A stretch of DNA of 64,000 bases from positions 1-64,000 of the forward strand of contig NZ_SRYR01000001.1 in assembly GCF_004794105.1 (NCBI RefSeq). The letters are read 5' to 3'. This DNA is from Clostridium sartagoforme. Lineage in GTDB: Bacteria; Bacillota; Clostridia; Clostridiales; Clostridiaceae. Numbering within the stretch: position 1 is the stretch's first letter; each line of letters opens with the position of its first letter. Made by a program: the position numbers and the translations under genes. Of the stretch, positions 18,001 to 26,591 are shown piece by piece. A model generated the notes under the pieces. It had not been told where the DNA came from, ran no database searches, and saw only the letters and a list, made by a program, of their open reading frames with translations.

Positions 18001-18786
18001 ATGATAAAATTAATTGCAACAGATATGGATGGAACTTTATTAAATTCTAAAGGTGAAATAAGTGAAGAGTTTTTTGAAATTTTCCCTAAGATTATAGAAA
18101 AAGATATAATTTTTGCAGCTGCTAGTGGAAGACAATATTATAATTTATTAAAGAAATTTGATAAGGTAAAAGATAAAATGATGTTTATAGCAGAAAATGG
18201 AACTTATGTATTATATAAGGGGAAAGAACTGCTTGTAAATTCTTTAGATAGAAACATAGCTATGGAGCTTATAGAAATAGGCAGAAAGATAGACAATGCT
18301 TATGTAGTTTATTGTGGGAAAAATTCAGCTTATATAGAAAGTGATGATGAAAGAATAGTTAGAGAAACTAAGAAGTATTATGAAAGATATGAAATAGTTG
18401 AAGATTTAACTAAGGTAGAGGATGAGGTATTAAAGATTACTATTTGTGATTTTTCAGGATCTGAGTTTAATAGCAACAATTATTACAATGACTATAAGGA
18501 TAAGCTTCAAGTTACAGTTTCAGGAGAAATATGGTTAGATATAACTAAAAAAGGTGCTAATAAGGGAATAGCCTTAGATAAGATAAAGAAGGACCTTGGA
18601 ATTTCTTATGAAGAAACTATGGTATTTGGAGACTATCTTAATGATTCAGAGATGATGGAAGAAGGATATTATAGTTATGCTATGGAGAATGGACATGATG
18701 ATTTAAAGAAAGCATCTAGATTTATAGCAAAAACAAATGATGAAAATGGTGTTGTAGAAGCAATAAAAGATATATTAAAGATTTAA
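18001..18786 (+). CDS. Cof-type HAD-IIB sugar phosphatase
   Basis: Haloacid-dehalogenase-superfamily hydrolase of 261 residues, Cof/YidA-like subfamily IIB. Motif I is DMDGT at residues 8-12 (nucleophile Asp8, acid/base Asp10), motif II is in AASGR (near 40-44), the motif III Lys is near 190 (KGANKG), and motif IV is GDYLNDSEMM. The IIB cap sits between motifs II and III. Family members dephosphorylate sugar phosphates or flavin precursors; the substrate here is unknown. RBS AAGAGGTGA precedes the ATG. It is monocistronic. Confidence 0.88.
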   Translation: MIKLIATDMDGTLLNSKGEISEEFFEIFPKIIEKDIIFAAASGRQYYNLLKKFDKVKDKMMFIAENGTYVLYKGKELLVNSLDRNIAMELIEIGRKIDNAYVVYCGKNSAYIESDDERIVRETKKYYERYEIVEDLTKVEDEVLKITICDFSGSEFNSNNYYNDYKDKLQVTVSGEIWLDITKKGANKGIALDKIKKDLGISYEETMVFGDYLNDSEMMEEGYYSYAMENGHDDLKKASRFIAKTNDENGVVEAIKDILKI

Positions 18787-19209
18787 GTTACTAACTTATA
18801 ATGAAAAATTAAGAATGAATAATGAAGAATTAATGAAAAAACTACTAATGGAGTTTCGAAAAATAATTATTTTCAATTATTAACTATTAATTCTTATTGT
18901 GGCTGTTTTTGTACAGCCACTTTTTAATTTTAAAGGGATTGTTTGTGAAACAGTCCTTATTTTTTTATAGATAATCAAATAGTCTACAAAATTTTTTTCT
19001 GAACTAAAAAAGAATTTCGCAATATAGTGATATTTTACAAAAAAGTACAGAAATATGGAGAATAGGACTAAGGTCCTGTTATTTTATGACTATTTTTAAG
19101 GAAAATAGGACTTTCAAATTACAGTAATTAGGATAAGAATATAATTAGAGAATAATTTTACATAATATTAGGTATAAAAGCTAAGTTGTTAGTTTAAAGG
19201 AGGCTTAAT
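18787..19209. other. Gene-free spacer with repeat copy 2 and stacked terminators
   Basis: Bases 18796-18900 are a degraded copy of the dispersed repeat. Two hairpins follow: GTGGCTGT/ACAGCCAC (18899-18906 with 18913-18920) with a T-run, and a bulged stem at about 18932-18958, also with a T-run. A further small hairpin, AATAGGAC/GTCCTGTT, lies at 19061-19080. No riboswitch class is recognised. The remainder is AT-rich promoter DNA for the next gene. Confidence 0.5.
18899..18968 (+). terminator. Tandem Rho-independent terminators
   Basis: Two consecutive stem-loops, each followed by five or more T residues, lie downstream of the HAD phosphatase gene. Confidence 0.75.
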
Positions 19210-19635
19210 ATGAGTTTTATTGAATTAGATGATATTCTATCAACTTCTGTATTATATGATGGCTATTGCAATTATAGTGAAATCTTTAAAATTCACAAAC
19301 CAAGTATTAATAGTCTATTAAATAAATCTAACGACTATAATAATAAACTTTATACAAGAGAGTTTTTATATAAATTTAGGAATACATTTACAATAAATAA
19401 AGTAACATTTCCAATAACAAAGGGTGACATAATAAGTTATGAGATTTATAATGTTATTGATTTATTTAATAATGAAAATATAATAACTAAAGCACAAAAT
19501 ATATCTATGGAAGAAGATGAATTAGAAATTAATTTAAATAATATAGAATTGGACAATATAAAAATAAGAATTATCAGTAGAAGAAATATATATCCAAGAG
19601 CAGATGAAATATTAATAATAAAATCAAATAGCTAA
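19210..19635 (+). CDS. Hypothetical protein, 141 residues
   Basis: Not recognised. A perfect AAAGGAGG site, codon use like its neighbours and a clean terminator afterwards support a real gene. The protein is Asn/Ile-rich, acidic in the C-terminal half and has no signal peptide or membrane helix. It looks like a mixed alpha/beta cytoplasmic protein, with a helical N-terminal half and beta-strand-like IISRRNIYPRADEILII at the end. It stands alone between the HAD phosphatase and the cobalamin operon; no functional link to cobalamin is evident. Confidence 0.6.
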   Translation: MSFIELDDILSTSVLYDGYCNYSEIFKIHKPSINSLLNKSNDYNNKLYTREFLYKFRNTFTINKVTFPITKGDIISYEIYNVIDLFNNENIITKAQNISMEEDELEINLNNIELDNIKIRIISRRNIYPRADEILIIKSNS

Positions 19636-19638
19636 TAA

Positions 19639-19676
19639 AATTCACGGTTTTAAATAGATAACTGTGAATTTTTTGT
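19639..19676 (+). terminator. Rho-independent terminator
   Basis: An 11-bp stem with one G-U pair (19639-19649 with 19660-19670) followed by a T-run separates the hypothetical gene from the cob operon. Confidence 0.8.
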
Positions 19677-19781
19677 TTTTTAGGAAATTATAAAAGTGAT
19701 ACTTTTTATTGTTGTCATTTGGTTATTTTTATTCTAAAGTTAATATATCATGACAAAAAGGAATAATAAAAGAGGGATATA

Positions 19782-20894
19782 ATGAATTATAAAGATGAAG
19801 TTTTAAAAATTATTAATAATATAGAAGGCAGAAATGATAAAGCTATTGAAGCTGCTAAAGAAAGAGTTGATTCTTTGGCTAAACCCCTTGGAAGTTTAGG
19901 TAAACTTGAAGAAATAGCAATAAAGTTAGCTGGAATAACTGGAGAGATTAATAATGAAATTAATAAGAGATGTGTGATTATACTTTCCTCTGATAATGGA
20001 GTTGTAGAAGAAGGTGTGGCTTCAGCTCCTCAATATGTAACTTTAGCTCAAAGTATTAATTTCTCTAGAGGAAAGACAGGGGTAGCAGCTTTAGCTAAAG
20101 CTAATAACACTGATTTAATAGTAGTTGATATAGGAATTAACTCTGATATAGAAGTTCCAGGGGCTATAAATAGAAAAATAAGAAAAGGTACAAGCAACAT
20201 AGCTAAGGGGCCTGCTATGTCTATAGAGGAGTGTCTAAAAGCTATTTATATAGGTATAGATACAGTTAAAATAGCTAGCAGGAAGGGCTATGAAATTATA
20301 GGGGTAGGAGAAATGGGAATAGGTAATACTACTACAAGCAGTACAGTTTTAAAAGCCTTAATTGGCTGTAGTGTTGATGAAGTAGTAGGAAAGGGAGCAG
20401 GTCTAACCGAAGAGGCTTTTAATAAAAAGAAGGAAGTAGTTAGAAAAGCATTAGAAATAAATAACCCAAGTTTAAAAGATCCTATTGATATTGTAGCTAA
20501 AGTTGGAGGGTTTGATATAGCTGGAATGATTGGAGTATTTTTAGGAGCTTCATATTATAAAATTCCAGTAGTAATTGATGGATTTATTTCTGCTGTAGCA
20601 GCTCTATGTGCTACTAGATTATCACCTTTTGTAATTGATTATCTAATACCTTCTCATCTATCTAAGGAAATAGGATATAATTTAGCAATTAAAGAAATGA
20701 ATCTTGAACCAATGCTTAATTTAGATATGAGGTTAGGTGAAGGAAGTGGATGTCCTATAGCTTTTTCAATAGTAAGTTCTGCTTGTGCAATGATGAATAA
20801 TATGGCAACATTTGCTGAGGCTGAAATTGATCCTAGTTATTTAGAAGAGATTAGAGATGAAAGTAGCTATAAAGTTGATACTTTAACTAAGTAG
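19782..20894 (+). CDS. cobT: Nicotinate-nucleotide-dimethylbenzimidazole phosphoribosyltransferase
   Basis: Makes the activated lower-ligand nucleotide (alpha-ribazole phosphate) from a base and nicotinate mononucleotide. 370 residues, close to the family norm. The N-terminal KPLGSLGKLE, the central GEMGIGNTT and the catalytic-Glu motif LGEGSGCPIAF (near 310-322) are all present. First gene of a seven-gene salvage operon. No cobalamin riboswitch was found in the 146 bases upstream, unlike the btu genes further on. RBS AGAGGGAT precedes the ATG. Confidence 0.95.
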   Translation: MNYKDEVLKIINNIEGRNDKAIEAAKERVDSLAKPLGSLGKLEEIAIKLAGITGEINNEINKRCVIILSSDNGVVEEGVASAPQYVTLAQSINFSRGKTGVAALAKANNTDLIVVDIGINSDIEVPGAINRKIRKGTSNIAKGPAMSIEECLKAIYIGIDTVKIASRKGYEIIGVGEMGIGNTTTSSTVLKALIGCSVDEVVGKGAGLTEEAFNKKKEVVRKALEINNPSLKDPIDIVAKVGGFDIAGMIGVFLGASYYKIPVVIDGFISAVAALCATRLSPFVIDYLIPSHLSKEIGYNLAIKEMNLEPMLNLDMRLGEGSGCPIAFSIVSSACAMMNNMATFAEAEIDPSYLEEIRDESSYKVDTLTK

Positions 20895-20904
20895 GTGAGG
20901 TTAT

Positions 20905-21468
20905 ATGATAATATTAGTAGTAGGTGGCTCTAAAAGTGGAAAGTCCATGCTATCTCAAAGAATAGCTAAGTATTTAGAAGATGCTAATGGAAATTTATTT
21001 TATATAGCAACAATGAAACCTAATGACAATGAGGATATGAGTAGAATAGATAATCATATTAAAGAAAGGGAAGGCTTTAACTTTATTACAATAGAGAAAA
21101 ATGCAAATATTGAAGAAGTAGGAATGAACTTTAAAAGCATAGATACAGTTATGCTAGATAGCATTACAGCTTTAGTTACTAATGAAATGTTTAAAGATGG
21201 AGATTTTATAAATGAAGTTCATGATAAAATACTAGATGGATTAATGAAAATTAAGGATATTCCTAAGAATATGGTGATTGTTTCAGATTACTTATTTAGT
21301 GATTCAATTAAGTATGATGATTATACTGATAATTTTAGAAAAGAGCTTGGAAATTTAAATATATCTATAGCTAAATTTTCTGATGTAGTTATTGAATCAT
21401 CTTTTAGCAATATTATTATTCACAAAGGTAAAGAAAAGGTAGGTTTTTTAAATGAAAAATTTATTTAA
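20905..21468 (+). CDS. cobU: CobU-type adenosylcobinamide kinase/guanylyltransferase
   Basis: RecA-fold nucleotide-binding enzyme of 187 residues that would convert adenosylcobinamide to its GDP derivative. The P-loop GGSKSGKS is at residues 7-14. The YIATMK-x4-NEDMSRIDNH segment keeps the CobU D/E-M-x2-RI-x2-H signature, including the His that carries GMP. The C-terminal third lacks the usual NEVG-x-GIVP region. A second, smaller CobU-like gene at 22223 carries that region but has a weak P-loop. Overlaps cobS by 17 bases. Confidence 0.85.
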   Translation: MIILVVGGSKSGKSMLSQRIAKYLEDANGNLFYIATMKPNDNEDMSRIDNHIKEREGFNFITIEKNANIEEVGMNFKSIDTVMLDSITALVTNEMFKDGDFINEVHDKILDGLMKIKDIPKNMVIVSDYLFSDSIKYDDYTDNFRKELGNLNISIAKFSDVVIESSFSNIIIHKGKEKVGFLNEKFI

Positions 21469-22207
21469 GGGTTTTATAATGGACATTACAATGTTTACTA
21501 TTATACCTATACCTTATAAGGTTTGGGAGGATAGAGCTGTATGTCATATGATGAAATTATACCCACTTATAGGACTTATAGTTGGATTAATTAATTATCT
21601 AGTTTATTTAATAGCAAATTATTTTAACCTTCCATTAATTATAATTACTGCATTAACTATGATATCTCCTTTTATTATAACGGGAATGCTACATTTAGAT
21701 GGTTTTATGGATGTTAGCGATGCTCTATTATCAAGAAGAGATAGAAAAGAAAAAATAAGGATTTTAAAGGATCCAAATACAGGAGCCTTTTCAGTTATAT
21801 CTTTAGGAATATTATTTATATTAAATTTTTCTTCAGTATATGCAATAATCGAAGGAAATAAGAATATTATGGGGATAATTATTATACCTATTATATCTAG
21901 AGCTTTAATGGGATATATGCTTTTAAAAAAGGATACTATGAAGGAAAGTTCACTGGGAAGTTACTTTAAAACTGGTACTGGTAAAGTAGATATTGTAGTA
22001 ATTCTATCTTTCTTAATACTTGCGTTAATTGGACTAGTATATTTATTAGGAATTAAAGGACTTATTTTAGGGGGATTTATAATTTTATCAGCGATAATAT
22101 CAGTAAAGAAAAGTATTAAGGAGATTGGTGGAATGTCAGGAGATATTGCAGGATATGGATTAGTAATAGCAGAGGCTGTAGGATTATTTATTTTATCCAT
22201 TAGTTAA
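21452..22207 (+). CDS. cobS: Adenosylcobinamide-GDP ribazoletransferase (cobalamin synthase)
   Basis: Integral membrane enzyme of 251 residues that joins adenosylcobinamide-GDP to alpha-ribazole. About six hydrophobic helices are present. Family motifs include FTIIPIP near the start, HLDGFMDVSDALLS (near 83, the acidic metal-binding region) and DPNTGAFSV (near 108). The start lies inside cobU, with an AGGTAGG site in that gene, so translation is coupled. Confidence 0.93.
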   Translation: MKNLFKGFIMDITMFTIIPIPYKVWEDRAVCHMMKLYPLIGLIVGLINYLVYLIANYFNLPLIIITALTMISPFIITGMLHLDGFMDVSDALLSRRDRKEKIRILKDPNTGAFSVISLGILFILNFSSVYAIIEGNKNIMGIIIIPIISRALMGYMLLKKDTMKESSLGSYFKTGTGKVDIVVILSFLILALIGLVYLLGIKGLILGGFIILSAIISVKKSIKEIGGMSGDIAGYGLVIAEAVGLFILSIS

Positions 22208-22222
22208 AGAGAGGTGAGACTT

Positions 22223-22609
22223 TTGATTTTAGTTTTTGGCGGAGCTTATAGTGGCAAATTAAGTTTTGTAACAGAAAGATATAACCTTAAGGAAGAAGAT
22301 GTATTTACTATTAATAATGAAGGAATAAAAGAAATAGATTTTTCTAATAAGGTAATATATAAGCTACATAATTTAACTTATAAATATGCTTTAGAAAATA
22401 AAGATATAGTTAAATATTTTAAAGATAATATTAACCTGTTTAAAGATAAAATAATCATTTGTGATGATATTTCTGAAGGAATAGTGCCTTTAAAAAAAGA
22501 AGATAGGCTTTGGAGAGAAACTACAGGAAAGCTTTTACAGGAAATAAGCAAGGAAGCTAATGAAGTGTATAGAGTTTTTTGTGGAATTCCTATGGAGATT
22601 AAAAAATGA
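22223..22609 (+). CDS. Small CobU-like P-loop protein
   Basis: About 128 residues. The N-terminus ILVFGGAYSGKLSF is a P-loop lacking the usual Ser/Thr right after Lys. The C-terminus, IICDDISEGIVPLKKEDRLW followed by a VFCGIP-like end, matches the CobU NEVG-x-GIVP and AGLP signatures. The middle, with the GMP-accepting His region, is missing. It may be a shortened CobU paralogue that supplies or regulates what the longer CobU lacks. A GTG at 22214 is also in frame; AGAGAGGTGAG fits a TTG start at 22223 better. Overlaps cobC by 4 bases. Confidence 0.7.
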   Translation: MILVFGGAYSGKLSFVTERYNLKEEDVFTINNEGIKEIDFSNKVIYKLHNLTYKYALENKDIVKYFKDNINLFKDKIIICDDISEGIVPLKKEDRLWRETTGKLLQEISKEANEVYRVFCGIPMEIKK

Positions 22610-23202
22610 AGAAACTAAATTTATATTTATTAAGGCATGGAAAAACATTAGCAAATGAAAATAAGCTATATTGTGGGTTTACAGATCTACCTTTAAGTGA
22701 AAAAGGAAGAGAAGAATTAGCTTTATTGAAAGAAAAGATAAGTTATCAAGAAGCTGAAAAGTACTATACTAGTGGAGCATTAAGAGCAAATGAAACAATT
22801 GGAATTATTTATGAAAATAATGAGTTTGAAGAAGTAAAAGGTTTCTTTGAATATAATTTTGGCGATTTTGAGATGAAATCTTATGAAGAGCTAAAAGACA
22901 ATAAAGATTATATTAATTGGATAACTGATGAGTCTTTAAATTTTAAGTGTCCAGGGGGAGAAAGTAAGTCAGAGTATAGAAAAAGAATAAAAGAAGAATT
23001 TATTAGTTTTATTAAAAAAATAAAAGATAATAATTCAGTTCTTTTAATATCTCATGGAGGGACTATAGGAACTATTTTAGAAGAGTTTTATGATAGTAGT
23101 AAGAGTTTTTATGAGTGGCAGCCAAGCTATGGTAGAGGATATAAGCTTGAATTAGAAATATTAAAGTCAGAATTTAAAATATTGAAGATTATAGAGATAT
23201 AA
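22606..23202 (+). CDS. cobC: Alpha-ribazole phosphatase, histidine phosphatase family
   Basis: Branch-1 histidine phosphatase of 198 residues that would remove the 5'-phosphate of alpha-ribazole phosphate or adenosylcobalamin phosphate. The phospho-accepting His is in LRHGKT (residues 9-14) and the second His in ISHGGTIG. Family spacing is preserved (CGFTDLPLSEKGREEL, E/D acid loop YNFGDFE). The position inside the cob operon supports CobC over a general phosphoglycerate-mutase-like role. ATGA overlap with the preceding gene. Confidence 0.9.
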   Translation: MKKLNLYLLRHGKTLANENKLYCGFTDLPLSEKGREELALLKEKISYQEAEKYYTSGALRANETIGIIYENNEFEEVKGFFEYNFGDFEMKSYEELKDNKDYINWITDESLNFKCPGGESKSEYRKRIKEEFISFIKKIKDNNSVLLISHGGTIGTILEEFYDSSKSFYEWQPSYGRGYKLELEILKSEFKILKIIEI

Positions 23203-23243
23203 ATATGTACATAAATCATTAAAGAAATCGGGAGAGATAAACT

Positions 23244-24188
23244 ATGAAGGAATTAACTATAGGATATTTATTAGACTTAATAATAGGTGATCCCCAAAAT
23301 CCTATTCATCCTATAAGATTAATAGGGGACTTATGCAAAAGAATAGAAAATTATTTTAGAAAAGAACTAAGCAATTCTCTTAAGATGGCAGGATTATCAA
23401 CTTGGATATCCGTTGTTTTAATTGTTTTTATATTTACTAATCTAATTTTAAAACTTAGTTATAGTTTAAATTATATATTTGGAATAATAGTAAGTGGAAT
23501 TATTATATATTTTTGTATAGCAACAAAGTCATTAAAAGTAGAAGCTTTAAAGGTTATTAAGGCATTGAAGGATAATGATATTGAAGAGGCGAGGCATAGA
23601 TTATCTTATATTGTAGGAAGAGATACTAAAAGTTTAGATGAAGAAGGGATTCTAAGAGCTGTAGTTGAGACTATAGCTGAAAATATTTCAGATGGAGTTG
23701 TAGCACCAATTTTATATGCAGGATTATTTGGAGCACCATTTGCATTAGTATATAAGGCAGTAAATACTATGGATTCTATGTTTGGATATAAAAATGATAA
23801 GTATTATGACTTTGGATATTTTCCTGCTAAATTAGATGATATCTTTAATTATATACCAGCAAGAATTACTGGATATTTAATTATGATTTCAGCTTATTTT
23901 TTAAATCTAGATTACAAGAACTCATATAAGATATATATAAGAGATAGATATAATCATAGTAGTCCAAACAGTGCTCATCCAGAAGCAGCAGTTGCAGGAG
24001 CATTAGGACTTAAACTTGGTGGATCAAATTATTATTTTGGTAAGTTAGTAGAAAAGCCTACTATAGGTGATGAAGTTAAGAAAATAGAAATCAATGATGT
24101 TTACATAACAAATAAAGTATTGTACTTAGTATCATTTTTAAGTTTTAGTTTATCTATATTATTAAATTATTTAGGGAGTTTATTTTAA
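23244..24188 (+). CDS. cbiB: Adenosylcobinamide-phosphate synthase
   Basis: Membrane enzyme of 314 residues that attaches aminopropanol phosphate to adenosylcobyric acid. The N-terminal DLIIGDPQNPIHPIRLIG and the C-terminal NSAHPEAAVAGALGLKLGG are hallmark CbiB motifs, and four or five membrane helices are seen. It uses the product of the adjacent CobD. RBS GGGAGAG. The stop overlaps the cobD start by one base. Confidence 0.95.
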   Translation: MKELTIGYLLDLIIGDPQNPIHPIRLIGDLCKRIENYFRKELSNSLKMAGLSTWISVVLIVFIFTNLILKLSYSLNYIFGIIVSGIIIYFCIATKSLKVEALKVIKALKDNDIEEARHRLSYIVGRDTKSLDEEGILRAVVETIAENISDGVVAPILYAGLFGAPFALVYKAVNTMDSMFGYKNDKYYDFGYFPAKLDDIFNYIPARITGYLIMISAYFLNLDYKNSYKIYIRDRYNHSSPNSAHPEAAVAGALGLKLGGSNYYFGKLVEKPTIGDEVKKIEINDVYITNKVLYLVSFLSFSLSILLNYLGSLF

Positions 24189-25267
24189 TGAGTAAGGCTA
24201 TTCATGGTGGAAATATAGAGGAATTATCAAGGATATATAATATTGATAAGTCTAAGCTTTTAGATTTTTCAGCTAATATTAATCCATTAGGTATTAGTAG
24301 TAAAGTTAAAGAGTCGTTAATAGAAGCTATAAAGGAAGCTAAAGTATATCCAGATATAAAGTATCATAACTTAAAAAGTGTAATTAGTGAGTTTGAAGAT
24401 GTTAGTTTAGAAAATATAGCTTTAGGCAATGGTGCTGCTGAATCTATTTTTAATTTAGTTAGAGCAGTTAAACCAAGAAAAGTATTAATTCCTGCTCCAA
24501 CCTTTAGTGAGTATGAGGAAGCTGTTTTAAGTATCGGTGGAGAAGTAAAATATTATTTTCTTAAAGAAGATAATGATTTTAACATAAAAGAGGATATATT
24601 AGATTATATTAATAAAGATATTGATATTGTTTTTATTTGCAATCCTAATAATCCTACTGGTAAGCTAACAGGGAAAGATATAATAGTTAGGATTTTAGAA
24701 AAAGCTAAGATAAATAATGCTTTTGTAGTAATAGATGAATCATTTTTAGATTTTATAAAAGACTACAATGAATATTCAGTAAAAGAATTTCTTTCTAAGT
24801 ATAATAATTTAGTTATAATAAAATCTTTAACTAAGATATTTGCAATACCTGGAATAAGAATAGGATATACTCTTACTAAGAATAAAGATTTACTAGAAGA
24901 AATTAATAAGGTAACATCTCCTTGGAATATTAATATATTTGCAGAAAAAGCAACTATTGCTGCATTAAATGAAAAAGAGTATATTTCAAAAACAGTTGAA
25001 TATATAGAAGAGGAAAAAGATTATCTTTATAGTAAGCTAAAATCTTTTGAGGGTCTAAAGGTATTTAAGCCTTCTGTAAACTATATTATGTTTAAGGCTT
25101 TAGTAGATATAGATTTAAAAGGGGAATTGCTAAAGAAAAATATAGTTGTAAGAAGCTGTAGCAGTTATATTGGATTAGATAAAAGTTATTATAGAATTGC
25201 AGTTAGAACTAGAGAAGAAAATGAAAGAATTATTAATGGATTAAATTGCATATTATCTATACATTAG
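24188..25267 (+). CDS. cobD: Threonine-phosphate decarboxylase
   Basis: PLP-dependent class I/II aminotransferase-fold enzyme of 359 residues that produces aminopropanol phosphate for CbiB. HGGN near the start, the NPNNPTGKL motif (near 154) and the PLP-lysine motif SLTKIFAIPGIRIGY (near 214) fit CobD. It is hard to separate from histidinol-phosphate aminotransferase on motifs alone, but overlap with cbiB and the operon make CobD the clear choice. Last gene of the cobT operon; no strong terminator follows before the riboswitch. Confidence 0.92.
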   Translation: MSKAIHGGNIEELSRIYNIDKSKLLDFSANINPLGISSKVKESLIEAIKEAKVYPDIKYHNLKSVISEFEDVSLENIALGNGAAESIFNLVRAVKPRKVLIPAPTFSEYEEAVLSIGGEVKYYFLKEDNDFNIKEDILDYINKDIDIVFICNPNNPTGKLTGKDIIVRILEKAKINNAFVVIDESFLDFIKDYNEYSVKEFLSKYNNLVIIKSLTKIFAIPGIRIGYTLTKNKDLLEEINKVTSPWNINIFAEKATIAALNEKEYISKTVEYIEEEKDYLYSKLKSFEGLKVFKPSVNYIMFKALVDIDLKGELLKKNIVVRSCSSYIGLDKSYYRIAVRTREENERIINGLNCILSIH

Positions 25268-25330
25268 TAATTGACAAAATATCTCATTAATAATATAATT
25301 CAAGTTGATATTTTAACTATATAACTATTA

Positions 25331-25474
25331 AAGGTGCTTTATAAGCTTAATAGGGAATTAGGTAAAAGCCTAAGCTACCCCAGTAACCGTAATATGGACG
25401 AAATCTATAACATACCACTGCAAAGTAGCGGGAAGGTTAGAAAGTAGGATGAAATAGAGCCGGGAGACCTACCT
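25331..25474 (+). ncRNA. Cobalamin (AdoCbl) riboswitch aptamer
   Basis: The conserved blocks occur in order: AAGGTGC at the 5' end, AATAGGGAA, GGTAAAAGCC, GCTACCCCAGTAACCGTAA, CCACTGC, GGGAAGG, GATGAAATAGAGCC and GGGAGACCTACC, the last being the B12-box region. It is followed after about 120 bases by an intrinsic terminator. High coenzyme B12 should stop transcription into btuF-btuC-btuD-DUF71-cobQ. Confidence 0.93.
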
Positions 25475-25595
25475 TTTTTGGGAATACTGTTATCCTCTGA
25501 GGGTAGGATAATGGGGATACTGTTATAGTTTTGAGTTATAGTTATAATGTTTTATTTATAAGTTATAATTTGAAATTATTTGATAAGTATTTTGG

Positions 25596-25619
25596 GCATA
25601 CTCTTAGTATGCTTTTTTT
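25596..25619 (+). terminator. Riboswitch-controlled intrinsic terminator
   Basis: A 7-bp stem (25596-25602 with 25606-25612) followed by seven T residues, placed between the aptamer and btuF. Confidence 0.85.
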
Positions 25620-25673
25620 ATTTTGCAATACTTTGCAAAATTACCCTAATAAAATAATTAGGAGGACTTATTC

Positions 25674-26591
25674 ATGAAAAAGAGAAGTAAAATTCTTGCT
25701 GTAGTATTATCCATGGTATTTGCAATTGCATTATTTGTTGGATGCACAGAAACTACAAAAACTATGACAGACAGGGAAGGTAATGAATTTACTTTACCTA
25801 ATAAAATCGAAAAAATTATATCAACTGCACCATCTAATACTGAGGTATTAGTAGCTCTTGGGCTTTCAGATAAGCTAGTGGCTATAGACAAGTATTCTTC
25901 AGATGTTGAAGGAATTAATACTGAAATACCACAAATAGACTTTAGAAATCCTGATGCAGAAACAATAATTGGTCTTGAACCAGATATTATAATAGCTTCA
26001 GGTCATAATAAGGTTGGAGATAATGATCCATTCCAATTAGTAAAAGAAGCAGGTATTCCAGTAGTATATATTCCAAGTAGTGATAGCATAGATGGAATAT
26101 ATGGCGATATTGAATTTATGGCTGAGATAACAAAGACTGAGAAAAAAGGCAAAGAAATTGTAGATAATATGAAAAAAGATATTGAGGATATTAGAGCTAT
26201 TGGTGAAAAAATAACTGATAAGAAAAAGGTTTATTTTGAAATAGGATCTGGTCCAACATTATTTAGTTTTGGTAATGGAACATTCTTAAATGAAATGATT
26301 CAAATAATTGGAGCAGAAAACATATTTGCTAATGAAGATGCATGGATTTCACCTACTCCTGAATCAGTAATAGATGCAAATCCAGATGTAATATTAACTA
26401 ATGTTCCAGATATAAATGGAGTAACAGCTGTAGATGATATTAAGAGCCGTGATGGATGGGATAGCGTTACTGCTATAAAAGAAGGAAATGTTTATGGAGT
26501 AGATAAAAATGCTTCTGCAAGACCTTCTCAATATGTAGTAAAAGCTTTAAAGGAAATGGCTAAGGCTGTTTATCCAAATGAGTATAAATAA
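25674..26591 (+). CDS. btuF: Cobalamin ABC transporter substrate-binding lipoprotein
   Basis: Class III periplasmic-binding-fold protein of 305 residues anchored by a lipobox (ALFVGC, Cys24). It contains DREGNEFTLPNKIEKIISTA, then SNTEVLVALGLSDKLVAID, the start of the BtuF/FepB-like domain. Such proteins bind cobalamin, siderophores or heme; the B12 riboswitch directly upstream decides for corrinoids. Overlaps the permease gene by 14 bases. Confidence 0.9.
   Translation: MKKRSKILAVVLSMVFAIALFVGCTETTKTMTDREGNEFTLPNKIEKIISTAPSNTEVLVALGLSDKLVAIDKYSSDVEGINTEIPQIDFRNPDAETIIGLEPDIIIASGHNKVGDNDPFQLVKEAGIPVVYIPSSDSIDGIYGDIEFMAEITKTEKKGKEIVDNMKKDIEDIRAIGEKITDKKKVYFEIGSGPTLFSFGNGTFLNEMIQIIGAENIFANEDAWISPTPESVIDANPDVILTNVPDINGVTAVDDIKSRDGWDSVTAIKEGNVYGVDKNASARPSQYVVKALKEMAKAVYPNEYK

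Larger units (their letters stand above)
25268..25673 (+). other. Intergenic region holding the B12 riboswitch and its terminator
   Basis: This 406-base stretch is occupied by the cobalamin aptamer (25331-25474), an AT-rich expression platform and a factor-independent terminator (25596-25619), then the btuF ribosome binding site. No coding region is supported. Confidence 0.85.

Noticed and set aside
19677..19781. Cobalamin riboswitch ahead of cobT
   Set aside because: None of the conserved aptamer blocks seen at 25331-25474 is present.
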